DNA of 39,938 nucleotides from Chloroflexota bacterium. Its GTDB lineage: Bacteria; Chloroflexota; Dormibacteria; Dormibacterales; Dormibacteraceae. The stretch covers positions 1 to 39,938 of the forward strand of contig VBHA01000040.1 of the NCBI GenBank assembly GCA_005889495.1, read 5' to 3'. The notes beneath the pieces were generated by a model. The model saw only the letters and a program-made list of their open reading frames with translations. It was not told where the DNA came from and did no database searches. The position numbers were made by a program, and so were the translations under genes. How positions within the stretch are numbered: position 1 is the first letter of the stretch; each line of letters begins with the position of its first letter. Positions 31,050-39,938 of this stretch are shown piece by piece.

Positions 31050-31974
31050 CTAGTCCCTCAGCCTCTTCGCCACCGCGTCTCCAACCTCTCGCGTCGACAG
31101 GCTGCCGCCAAGGTCGCGCGTGCACTCGCCGGCGCGCAGAGCCGACTCGACCGCACCCTCGATCGCACTCGCCATCTCTTTTTGACCCAGGTGTCTCACC
31201 ATCATAGAGGCGCTCAAAATCGCCCCGATCGGGTTCACGATCCCCTTTCCGGCAATGTCAGGGGCCGTCCCGTGCACTGGCTCGAAGAGGCCTCGCTTCA
31301 TCTCGGGATTGATGTTTCCCGAGGGCGCGATGCCCATGCCCCCGATCAGCTCGGCGGTGAGGTCGGACCGGGTACCTCCTGGCGACCGCCTTCCACTGCT
31401 GCTGCCACAGGGCGCCGGCGTGTGTCATCGCGTTCGACTTGTCGACCATGACGACCTCGCGCTTTGCCGCGCCGAATGCGTAGTCGATGATCCGCGTCAC
31501 GCCGAGGTACGTGTTGAGGTCCTCCTGGACCGCGACCTCGTCCTCGGTGCCCTGCTTGAAGCGGCCTCCCATGCCCACGTACAGGCCTTCGGTGTTCTCG
31601 CGCACGATGAGCAGGTCGATCTTTCGTCGCTCTTCGTTTCGCAATGGGCTGAGGCGGTCGTCGTAGAGCCTGGCCGGGCGAAGGTTCACATACAGGTCGA
31701 GCTCGAAGCGGAGCCTGAGCAGGACCCCGGCGAGGTAGGCGGCGTCGTTCACGCGCGGGTCGCCGACGGCGCCGAAGAGGATCGAGTCGGCCTTCTGCAG
31801 GTCGCTCCAGGTGGCGTCGGGGATCGCCTGGCCGGTGCGCATGTACTGGTCGGCGTTGACGTCGTACTCCTCGAAGTCGAAGTCCGCGCCCGCGGCTTTG
31901 AGGACCTTGATCGCCTCCGGGACGACCTCCTTGCCCGCGCCGTCGCAGGGCAGGACGGCGATGTGCTTACGCAG
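31050..31974 (-). pseudogene. Isopropylmalate/homoisocitrate dehydrogenase-like gene, frameshifted with a missing segment
   Basis: NAD-dependent beta-decarboxylating dehydrogenase of the LeuB/ICDH family. The first frame reads HIAVLPCDGAGKEVVPEAIK, SILFGAVGDPRV, LRFELDLYVNLRPARLYDD, IVRENTEGLYVGMGG, and VMVDKSNAMTHAGALWQQQW up to ARRYP. At 31368 the frame changes and resumes at SDLTAELIGGMGIAPSGNIN, then GLFEPVHGTAPDIAGKG. About 45-50 residues are missing, including the stretch with catalytic Lys/Asp residues (VDA...NLFGD). No ATG, GTG or TTG exists in frame before HIAVLP. The only candidate is CTG 31974, which overlaps the ligase stop. As sequenced, no working enzyme can be made. Confidence 0.8.
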
Positions 31975-33472
31975 GTGCGACTTCCTTCTCGCGCAGCTTG
32001 TAGCGCTGGATCTTGCCGGTCACGGTCTTCGGCAGCTCGGGCACGAACTCGATCATGTGCGGATACTGAAACCGCTGGAGGCGTGACTTGCAGTGCTCCT
32101 GCAGCTCGGTGGTGAGCGCGTCGCCCGGGACGGCGCTCGGCCTGGCGATCACGAACGCCTTGATCTTCGTGAAACCCTCGACGCCGATCCCGACGACCGC
32201 GCTCTCGGCCACCGCCGGGTGCTCGAGCAGCGCGGACTCGATCTCGATCGGCGAGACCCACAGGCCACTCACCTTGATCATGTCGTCCGAGCGCCCCTCG
32301 TACCAGTAGAAGCCGTCCGGGTCGACCCGGTAGCGGTCGCCCGTGAAGAACCAATCGCCGAGGATCGAGCGTTTCGAGCGCTCGTGCTGGGCCCAGTAAA
32401 GCGCGAGCGCACTGTCGCCCTTGACGTAGAGGTCGCCGGCCTCGCCCTGCTTCACGGGCTTGCCGTCCTCGTCGAGGATCTTCAGCTCGTAGCCCGGCAC
32501 GGGCTTGCCGCTGGACCCCGGCCTGAGGTCGTCGAGCCGGTTCGAGCAGTAGATGTGCAGCATCTCCGTCGAGCCCACACCGTCGAGGATCGTCAGCCCG
32601 AAGGCGTCCTTCCACCGCCGCCACACCTCCGCGGGCAGCGCTTCGGCGGCCGCCACGCAGTGGCGGATGCTCGACAGGTTCCTGCTCTTGGCGCCGTCGA
32701 AGTTGAGGATGGCGTTGTAGAGAGTCGGTGCGGAGAAAAAGAGCGTCGGCTCTTGCTTCTCGATGGTGTCGAGGACGGTTTGCGGCGTGTGCCTCCCGGC
32801 ATGGAGCACCGTCGAAGCGCCGACCCAGTACGGAAAGGTGAGGTTGTTGCCGAAGCCATAGGCGTGGAAGAGCCCGGTGGTGGAGAAGGTGGTATCGCTT
32901 TCCCTGATGCCGAGGACCTGCGTCGCGTAGGTCACGCACGTGTAGGGGATGTCGTGCTGGAGGTGGACGACGGCCTTGGGCTTGCCGGTGGAGCCGGAGC
33001 TGTAGAGCCAGAAGGCCATGTCGTCCCTTCGGGTGGGCGCCGAAGGAACATCGGAGTCGGGTTCGAGCTGGTCGGCCCGCATGGTCGCCAGCCGGCCGGT
33101 CGCGGGCTTCAGCTTCTCCTCGGTGTTCGCGTCGACGACCACGACGCGCGCCAGCGAGTCCTCGATGTAGTGGGTGTAGTCCTCGCTTCTCTGGAGGAGG
33201 GGGTTGACGGGGACAGGGACGGCGCCGATGCGGACCGCGCCCAGGAACGACGCGACCCAACCCGGCGAGTCGTAGCCGACGAGGAGGACGCGTTCTTCGC
33301 GGCGGACGCCCAGGTCGAGGAGGCGCCGGGCGGCGCCGTTGGCGAGCTTGAAGAGGTTGCCGTAGGTGAGGTCGCCGGCGGCGGAGTGGATGGCGACCTT
33401 GGCGGAGCGGTGGGACAGGTTGCGTTCGAGGAGGTCGGCGCCGACGTTGTAGCGCTCGGGGAGATCCACCAA
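31967..33472 (-). CDS. Benzoate-CoA ligase family AMP-binding enzyme
   Basis: 501-residue ANL-superfamily ligase that activates a carboxylic acid with ATP and CoA. Motifs: MAFWLYSSGSTGKPKAVVHL (P-loop), FHAYGFGNNLTFPYWVG, ILDGVGSTEMLHIYCSN, DWFFTGDRYRVDPDGFYWY, and the C-terminal PKTVTGKIQRYKLRE with the adenylation Lys. The FHAYGFGN and GSTEMLHI blocks are characteristic of the benzoate-CoA ligase family, whose members use aromatic and also some aliphatic acids. The start is TTG 33472 or GTG 33469; there is no clear ribosome site. First gene of the leu-like operon, so its acid may be processed by that pathway. The 140-bp gap upstream is comparatively AT-rich and probably holds divergent promoters. 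Confidence 0.85.
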   Translation of the reverse strand: MVDLPERYNVGADLLERNLSHRSAKVAIHSAAGDLTYGNLFKLANGAARRLLDLGVRREERVLLVGYDSPGWVASFLGAVRIGAVPVPVNPLLQRSEDYTHYIEDSLARVVVVDANTEEKLKPATGRLATMRADQLEPDSDVPSAPTRRDDMAFWLYSSGSTGKPKAVVHLQHDIPYTCVTYATQVLGIRESDTTFSTTGLFHAYGFGNNLTFPYWVGASTVLHAGRHTPQTVLDTIEKQEPTLFFSAPTLYNAILNFDGAKSRNLSSIRHCVAAAEALPAEVWRRWKDAFGLTILDGVGSTEMLHIYCSNRLDDLRPGSSGKPVPGYELKILDEDGKPVKQGEAGDLYVKGDSALALYWAQHERSKRSILGDWFFTGDRYRVDPDGFYWYEGRSDDMIKVSGLWVSPIEIESALLEHPAVAESAVVGIGVEGFTKIKAFVIARPSAVPGDALTTELQEHCKSRLQRFQYPHMIEFVPELPKTVTGKIQRYKLREKEVAPA

Positions 33473-33612
33473 GCGAATCTTGGCACGCTTTGGGGAGGGA
33501 CGGTGAAGGGGGCGTTGGGATAGGGTTTGGTGGCCGGGAGCTACGCGGATTTGAATATAAATTTACTGGTTTGGCGCTTGCGCTTTCGAACATTTTTTCG
33601 TAAGCTTTCCAT

Positions 33613-34716
33613 ATGGTTCAGCCGGAGCCGGAAGCCGTCGACCTGGGCGTTCTCCTGACCTGCCTGCGCGGCACCATCGACCGCCTGGAGCTTGAGTTCG
33701 CCCAGTACGCGGCTGAGTTCGAGAAGGACGAAGGCTACTCGTACGAGGGGTATGACACCGCCGCCGACTGGATTCGCTTCAACTGCCACATGAACTCGCA
33801 CGCGGTCTGGAACTCGCTGGCCGTGGGGGCACAGCTGGCCAGGCTCCCCCAGAGCGTGGAGGCGATGCGGGCGCAGGAGATCGGCTACGCCCACCTGGCC
33901 ACCCTGGGCCGGACCGCCGAGGCGGTGGGCAAGGTCTTCGACGAGACCCAGCTCCTGCCCCTGGCCAAGAAGTTCTCCCCGGGAAAGTTCCACCACAAGG
34001 TCCAGCACTACCGGCACTCGCTCGATGCCAAGGCCTACAACGATGGTCAGGAACGGCTGGCGGAGGAACGCTCGCTCCGGATCGGCACGGCCCAGGACGG
34101 CTGTCTTTTGATCAGCGGCGTTCTCGATCCGGTCGGTGGCGCCACGGTGCGCAATGCCCTGGAGCCGCTGGCCAGGCCGTCGGGCGCCCATGACCACCGG
34201 TCGCGAGAGCAGCGTCTGGCCGACGCCCTGGTCGAGTTCTTCTCGGCCGGCAAGCCGGCCAACCTCCAGGTCACGGCCACGATCGAGACCTTGAAGGGCC
34301 TGGCCGGTTCAGCGGCGGGAGAGATGGAGTTCTCGCTTCCGCTTTCATCAGCCAGCGTCCAGCGTGTGGCCTGCGACTGCAGCGTCACCCGGGTCCTCCT
34401 CAACCAGGACTCGCTGACCATCGACGTCGGCCGGGCCACGCCCAAGATCCACTCTTCGTTGCGCAAAGCCCTGAATCTGCGCGACCGGTACTGCCAGTGG
34501 CCGAGATGTGAGCGGTCAGCTCATTACTGCGACGGCCATCACCTCCAACACTGGATCCGCGGCGGACCGACCGACCTGGACAACCTGGTCCTCCTCTGCA
34601 AGCGACACCACCGCATGGTCCACGAGGGTGGGTGGCAGCTGATCAGGACGGACGAACGCGAGGTCATCGTCATCGCGCCCACCATCACGTTCGGGTTGCC
34701 GCGAGGGCCAGACTAA
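33613..34716 (+). CDS. DUF222 / HNH endonuclease domain protein (13E12 type)
   Basis: 367 residues. The N-terminal ~250 residues match the DUF222 type (GYDTAADWIRFNCHMNSHAV, GYAHLATLGRTAE, LISGVLDPVGGATVRNAL). The C-terminal HNH nuclease has two Cys pairs and the catalytic His residues: RDRYCQWPRCERSAHYCDGH, then HHLQHW, LDNLVLLCKRHHRMVHEGGW. These genes occur in many dispersed copies in Actinomycetota and relatives; their role is unknown and some behave as mobile or defence-linked elements. It stands alone, after a relatively AT-rich 140-bp intergenic region (GAATATAAATTTAC). There is no evident ribosome site before ATG 33613. Confidence 0.88.
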   Translation: MVQPEPEAVDLGVLLTCLRGTIDRLELEFAQYAAEFEKDEGYSYEGYDTAADWIRFNCHMNSHAVWNSLAVGAQLARLPQSVEAMRAQEIGYAHLATLGRTAEAVGKVFDETQLLPLAKKFSPGKFHHKVQHYRHSLDAKAYNDGQERLAEERSLRIGTAQDGCLLISGVLDPVGGATVRNALEPLARPSGAHDHRSREQRLADALVEFFSAGKPANLQVTATIETLKGLAGSAAGEMEFSLPLSSASVQRVACDCSVTRVLLNQDSLTIDVGRATPKIHSSLRKALNLRDRYCQWPRCERSAHYCDGHHLQHWIRGGPTDLDNLVLLCKRHHRMVHEGGWQLIRTDEREVIVIAPTITFGLPRGPD

Positions 34717-34722
34717 GACTCG

Positions 34723-35226
34723 ATGACCGTCGAGAGAAGGGCGCGTCGGTTCTCGTCGGAACGGCTCGAGCGTGTGGCGCGCCGGTTGATCAATACCTCT
34801 CCCCTCTGCTCCCTTGCGACGGTCACGCCCGGCGGCCGCGCGCACATCAACCACATGTACTTCGCGTGGAACGACGCCTTCGAAGTGTTCTGGATCTCCG
34901 ACCCTGGCTCGGTCCACTCGCGCAACCTCATCCGGAACCGGTCGGCGGCGGTGACCATCTACGCCTCCAACCAGGTCTGGGGTAGGCCCGACCGCGGCAT
35001 CCAGCTCTTCGGCACGGCAGGAGTGGCGAAGGCCGCCGAGGCCGCGCGTGCGTATGGCCGGCGCTTCCGCGATTTCGACCCTGAGGCCAACGAGCTTCCT
35101 TATTACCGGTTCCGGCCGCGCAACCTGAAGCTCTTCGACGAGCGAGCGCTCGCCGCCGGCACGCTCGTCACCGCGCGAGTGACGCGCGGCGGGCTCTCCT
35201 GGCTGAAGACCGAAGTCTGGGCTTAG
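34723..35226 (+). CDS. PPOX-class (pyridoxamine oxidase-like) flavin/F420-dependent protein
   Basis: 167 residues of the split-barrel PNPOx-like fold that binds FMN, F420 or heme. The start region INTSPLCSLATVTPGGRAHI and YFAWNDAFEVFWISD form the usual first strands, followed by NRSAAVTIYASN, LFGTAGVAKA, and YRFRPRNLKLFDE. Substrate is unknown; members reduce quinones, biliverdin or small toxic compounds. ATG 34723 is seven bases after the DUF222 stop, so the two may be co-transcribed, though the functions need not be related. Confidence 0.82.
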   Translation: MTVERRARRFSSERLERVARRLINTSPLCSLATVTPGGRAHINHMYFAWNDAFEVFWISDPGSVHSRNLIRNRSAAVTIYASNQVWGRPDRGIQLFGTAGVAKAAEAARAYGRRFRDFDPEANELPYYRFRPRNLKLFDERALAAGTLVTARVTRGGLSWLKTEVWA

Positions 35227-35270
35227 GCCAGGGAGCCGATGACGACGCAACGAGCGACTCCCGGTCGCGG

Positions 35271-36848
35271 TTACTGCCTGGAGACCGCGGCCGCGCCTTT
35301 CCTCAGCACGAACTTCTGGATCTTCCCGGTGGCGGTCTTCGGAAGCTCCGGCACGAACGTCACTCCATGCGGCGCTTTGAAGTGGGCCAGCCGGTCGCGT
35401 GTGAAGGCGATCAGCTCCGCCTCGGTCGCCGAGGCGCCCGGCTTCAGCACCACGTAGGCGAACGGAGCCTCGCCCCACTTCTCGTGCGGCAGCCCCACGA
35501 TCGCCGCCTCCTGCACCGCCTGGTGGCGCAGCAAGACCCCCTCGACCTCCAGGCTCGAGATGTTCTCACCGCCGCTGATGATCACGTCCTTGATCCGGTC
35601 GCGGATCTCGACGTAGCCGTCAGGGTGGATGACCGCGGCGTCTCCGGTGTGGAACCACCCGTCGCCCATCACCTTCTTGGTCGCCTCGGGGTCGTTGTAG
35701 TAGCCCTTCATGATCACGTTGCCTCGGGCGATGATCTCGCCGAGCGTCGCCCCGTCAGCGGGCACGTCCTTTCCGCGTTCGTCGACCACGCGCAGCTCCC
35801 CTGACGTGATCAGCTCGACTCCGGTGCGCGCCTTGATGACCCCCAGCTCGGTCGTACCGAGGTTCCTGTGCTCGGGCCGCGGCTCGCAGATCGTGATGAA
35901 AGGCGCTGTCTCCGTCAGGCCGTAGACCTGCGTCACCTCCCAGCCCAGCTCGCCCTCCAGCCGCTCGATGGTTGCGGCCGCCGGGGCGGCACCCGCCGTG
36001 ATCACGTGCACTCCTTTCGGCACGTCGCCGCGCACGTCGGCCGGAGCGTTGGCGAGGGCGATCAGCACGGTCGGAGCGGCGCACAGCCATCCGACTTCTT
36101 CCCGGCGTACCAGGTCGAACACACGCGCCGGCTCGACCTTGGGCAGGCAGATGTGCGTTCCACCGGCGGCCGAGATGATCCACACGAACGTCCATCCGTT
36201 GGCGTGGAACATCGGCAGGGTCCACAGGTACCGGTCGCCGACCGTGATGTGGAAATGCACGAGCGTACCGACGATGTTGGCCCACGCATTGCGGTGCGTG
36301 ATCATCACGCCCTTCGGCTTGGCCGTCGTGCCGCTCGTGTAGTTGATGGTGAGGAGATCGCTCTCGTCGATCTCGGGCCGCGTGAAACCCGGCCTGGCTG
36401 CTTCCAGCGCCGACTCGTACTCGGTCCAACCCTTCCTGCCGCCCGCGCTGCCCAGGCTTACGAAGTGATCGACCCCGCGCAGTTGGTCGCGGACGCCGTC
36501 GACGGCGTCGAGATACTCCGGGTGGACGCACAGCACCTTGGCGCCCGAATGGGAGGTGATGTACACGAAGTCGTCCGCGGTGAGCCGGTAGTTGATGGGC
36601 ACGAGCACGGCGCCGATCTGCGGCACCGCGTAGAACGACTCGAGCTGCTCGTGGGTGTTGGGCGCGATGTAGGCGACGCGGTCGCCCTTGCCCACCCCCA
36701 GCGCCTGCAGCGCCGAGGACCACTGGTCGCAGCGCGCGAAGAGCTGCTCGTACGTCATGCGCAGGTCACCGTCGACGACGCCCAGGCGGTCGCCGTACAG
36801 CTTTCGGGTACGCCTTGCGAAGTCCAGAGGCGTCAGTGGCGTCTCCAT
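35271..36848 (-). CDS. Long/medium-chain fatty-acyl-CoA ligase-like AMP-binding enzyme
   Basis: 525-residue ANL-superfamily ligase. Motifs: LLTINYTSGTTAKPKGVMIT (P-loop), PMFHANGWTFVWIISAAGG, VTQVYGLTETAPFITICEP, DGWFHTGDAAVIHPDGYVEI, and PKTATGKIQKFVLRK with the C-terminal Lys. The FHANGW and YGLTET forms resemble FadD-type and acyl-activating enzymes for short to medium chains (AMP-dependent ligases of beta-oxidation). It differs clearly from the benzoate-ligase-like enzyme at 31967. Starts at ATG 36848, 13 bp after the coiled-coil gene; hppA is 22 bp upstream of that. Confidence 0.87.
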   Translation of the reverse strand: METPLTPLDFARRTRKLYGDRLGVVDGDLRMTYEQLFARCDQWSSALQALGVGKGDRVAYIAPNTHEQLESFYAVPQIGAVLVPINYRLTADDFVYITSHSGAKVLCVHPEYLDAVDGVRDQLRGVDHFVSLGSAGGRKGWTEYESALEAARPGFTRPEIDESDLLTINYTSGTTAKPKGVMITHRNAWANIVGTLVHFHITVGDRYLWTLPMFHANGWTFVWIISAAGGTHICLPKVEPARVFDLVRREEVGWLCAAPTVLIALANAPADVRGDVPKGVHVITAGAAPAAATIERLEGELGWEVTQVYGLTETAPFITICEPRPEHRNLGTTELGVIKARTGVELITSGELRVVDERGKDVPADGATLGEIIARGNVIMKGYYNDPEATKKVMGDGWFHTGDAAVIHPDGYVEIRDRIKDVIISGGENISSLEVEGVLLRHQAVQEAAIVGLPHEKWGEAPFAYVVLKPGASATEAELIAFTRDRLAHFKAPHGVTFVPELPKTATGKIQKFVLRKGAAAVSRQ

Positions 36849-36861
36849 CTCGGTCTGCCTC

Positions 36862-37191
36862 CTAAGGATTCAGCATGAGCGCGAAGTCGGTGGTCTTGAT
36901 GCCGCCGACGAACGCGGTGTGCGCTTTGGGCTCGAGCTCGACGGAGCGCTCGTAGACGAACGCGTACACGTTATCCAGGGTCCAGTCGCCATAGCCCTGG
37001 ATGCGCAGTCCGTAGCGGAGGTCTTCGTCCCTCATGCCCCGCTGGAACAGGTCGCCGGCGCGGGTGTAGATCGCCTTCAGGATGTCCAGCTGCATGCTCA
37101 GCTCGGCGATCGTCTTGGCGTCGCCCTCCGCCTCAACCAGCTGCTCGACCTGGGTTTCGAGGTCGGCGATCTCCTTCTGGTAATCGTCCAC
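36862..37191 (-). CDS. Hypothetical protein with N-terminal coiled coil
   Basis: 109 residues. The N-terminal ~40 residues form a charged heptad-like coiled coil (KEIADLETQVEQLVEAEGDA). The C-terminal part is compact and mixed (IYTRAGDLFQRGMRDEDLRY, GYGDWTLDNVYAFVYERSVE, FVGGIKTTDFALMLNP). No family is recognised. It sits between hppA (22 bp upstream) and the acyl-CoA ligase (13 bp downstream), all on the minus strand, so it is probably co-transcribed and translated. There is no signal peptide or membrane segment. Confidence 0.65.
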   Translation of the reverse strand: MDDYQKEIADLETQVEQLVEAEGDAKTIAELSMQLDILKAIYTRAGDLFQRGMRDEDLRYGLRIQGYGDWTLDNVYAFVYERSVELEPKAHTAFVGGIKTTDFALMLNP

Positions 37192-37213
37192 CTCACGGTC
37201 GAGTTTAAGCCCG

Positions 37214-39247
<2,034 letters not shown>

Positions 39248-39315
39248 CTACCTCCCCTCTAAGCGCGAAGACAGTTCCGATTCCGCGGAGCGAAAGATTA
39301 AAGGAACCGCGAAAT

Positions 39316-39588
39316 TCACCACGCGAGGTCGAAGCCCTGGAGGTTCCCCGACGCCTGCGACCACCGCGCGTCCACGCTGTCCACCCGGGCCATCCGCGGG
39401 CCCGCCCGGACCGCTCGCTCGAGGTCTTCCAGCTTGCCGCGCTCGCCTTCGGCGACGAGCTCGACGGTGCCGTCGTCGTTGTTGCGCACCCATCCCCGGA
39501 GGCCGAGCCGCTGGGCGGTGCGCTGGACGAAGTAGCGAAACCCCACGCCCTGGACGTCGCCGCGGATGACGGCGTGCAGCCGCTCCAT
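39316..39588 (-). CDS. acyP: Acylphosphatase
   Basis: 90-residue enzyme that hydrolyses acyl phosphates such as carbamoyl or 1,3-bisphosphoglyceryl phosphate. The N-terminal signature RGDVQGVGFRYFVQRTAQRL holds the phosphate loop with its Arg, and GWVRNNDDGTVELVAEG supplies the catalytic Asn. The start is taken at ATG 39588 (MERLHAVIRG). An upstream TTG would add eight residues with no match and would intrude into the divergent cinA promoter region. Its ATG is 17 bp from the divergent cinA ATG. Confidence 0.9.
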   Translation of the reverse strand: MERLHAVIRGDVQGVGFRYFVQRTAQRLGLRGWVRNNDDGTVELVAEGERGKLEDLERAVRAGPRMARVDSVDARWSQASGNLQGFDLAW

Positions 39589-39605
39589 GCGTATATCGTC
39601 CTCGC

Positions 39606-39938
39606 ATGCCAACCTCCGCCATCGTCGCGATCGGCGACGAGCTGGTCGGCGGCTTCACGCTCGACACCAACTCGCACTGGATGACCGAGAGGCTGCGCCT
39701 GCTGGGTTACCCGGTGAAGCGGGTGACCCAGATCAGAGACAAGCCGCACGAGATCATCGAACAGGTCGGGCGAGAGCTGGACGATCCCGACGTCACCGAC
39801 GTCTTCCTGACGGGTGGGCTGGGCCCGACCCCCGACGACCGCACCTTCGCCGCGCTCGCCGAGGCGCTTGGCAAGGAGCTGACCGTCTGGGAGGAGACGC
39901 GGGCGCGGATCGAGCGCCGTGTGCAGCGGATGCACTCG
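39606..39938 (+). CDS. cinA: CinA-family protein (MoaB/MogA-like N-terminal domain), 3' end outside window
   Basis: The first 111 residues of a competence/damage-inducible CinA-type protein are present, cut off by the right edge. The start SAIVAIGDELVGGFTLDTNS matches the MoCF-fold N-terminus (family form GDELLxGxxxDTN). It is followed by GYPVKRVTQIRDKPHEI and DVFLTGGLGPTPDDRTFAAL, the GGLGPTxDD signature. In full-length CinA this domain is an ADP-ribose/NAD-related pyrophosphatase fused to a nicotinamide-mononucleotide deamidase domain. Whether the C-terminal domain follows cannot be seen. Confidence 0.9.
   Translation, partial: MPTSAIVAIGDELVGGFTLDTNSHWMTERLRLLGYPVKRVTQIRDKPHEIIEQVGRELDDPDVTDVFLTGGLGPTPDDRTFAALAEALGKELTVWEETRARIERRVQRMHS

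Noticed and set aside
33473-33612. Divergent promoters or an attachment site in the AT-richer gap
   Set aside because: The base composition differs from the surroundings, but no convincing -35/-10 pair, inverted repeat or duplicated tRNA end could be identified, so no site is annotated.
33613-34716. Homing or mobile element around the HNH gene
   Set aside because: No terminal repeats, target duplications or intron structure are visible; the gene is annotated only as a DUF222/HNH protein.

Overview
The window is GC-rich (about two thirds or more by eye), densely packed bacterial DNA. GTG and TTG starts are frequent, and 4-bp ATGA stop/start overlaps and convergent genes that share stop codons are common. 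One promoter places its start codon almost at the predicted transcription start. A K+-independent H+-pyrophosphatase, a DUF222/HNH gene and the GC content suggest a soil-type lineage of the Actinomycetota, Chloroflexota or Dormibacterota sort. That is inference, because no taxonomic marker gene is present. There is no phage, IS element, CRISPR array or defence island.

Layout. 1-4753: an amidohydrolase (cut by the left edge), a damaged CAT tRNA, a DoxX-like membrane protein, a DUF2156 (MprF C-terminal-type) membrane protein, and a VOC/UroD-like pair. 4782-8869: a glycolate oxidase operon, with an unknown 104-residue protein followed by glcD, glcE and glcF. glcF carries a palindromic repeat inside its coding sequence. 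8866-11117: an FHA protein and a PP2C phosphatase, apparently one gene now broken. 11210-16171 (minus strand): a galactose operon with a LOG-like protein, a 32-residue ORF, galT, galK and a GH2 glycosidase whose expected nucleophile is Ala. 16200-16413: a probable structured RNA ending in a strong terminator. 16436-21620: thioesterase, GNAT, membrane spermidine-synthase-like protein, a broken dnaJ/cbpA, tandem GNAT and a phosphoesterase. 21670-24299: a promoter followed by DUF4097-like, DUF2089, a small protein and an MFS exporter. 24307-26028: a Pro/Ala-rich protein ending in an internally duplicated domain that I do not recognise.

26073-33472 is a minus-strand operon with nearly every junction overlapping: benzoate-CoA-ligase-like enzyme, a broken isopropylmalate/homoisocitrate-type dehydrogenase, leuC, an exported membrane-anchored protein of unknown function, leuD, an isopropylmalate/homocitrate-synthase-like enzyme, and an orphan 2-oxoacid dehydrogenase E1 alpha. 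Together these can extend a 2-oxoacid by one carbon and then decarboxylate it. The right end holds DUF222/HNH, a PPOX flavoprotein, a second acyl-CoA ligase, a coiled-coil protein, hppA, acylphosphatase and the start of cinA.

The most striking window-wide pattern is repeated loss of roughly 80-150 bp inside otherwise well-conserved genes: the tRNA, UroD, FHA-PP2C, galK, dnaJ and the LeuB-like gene. Either the assembly drops short segments or this genome has suffered recurrent small deletions. Functional conclusions about those genes depend on which is true.
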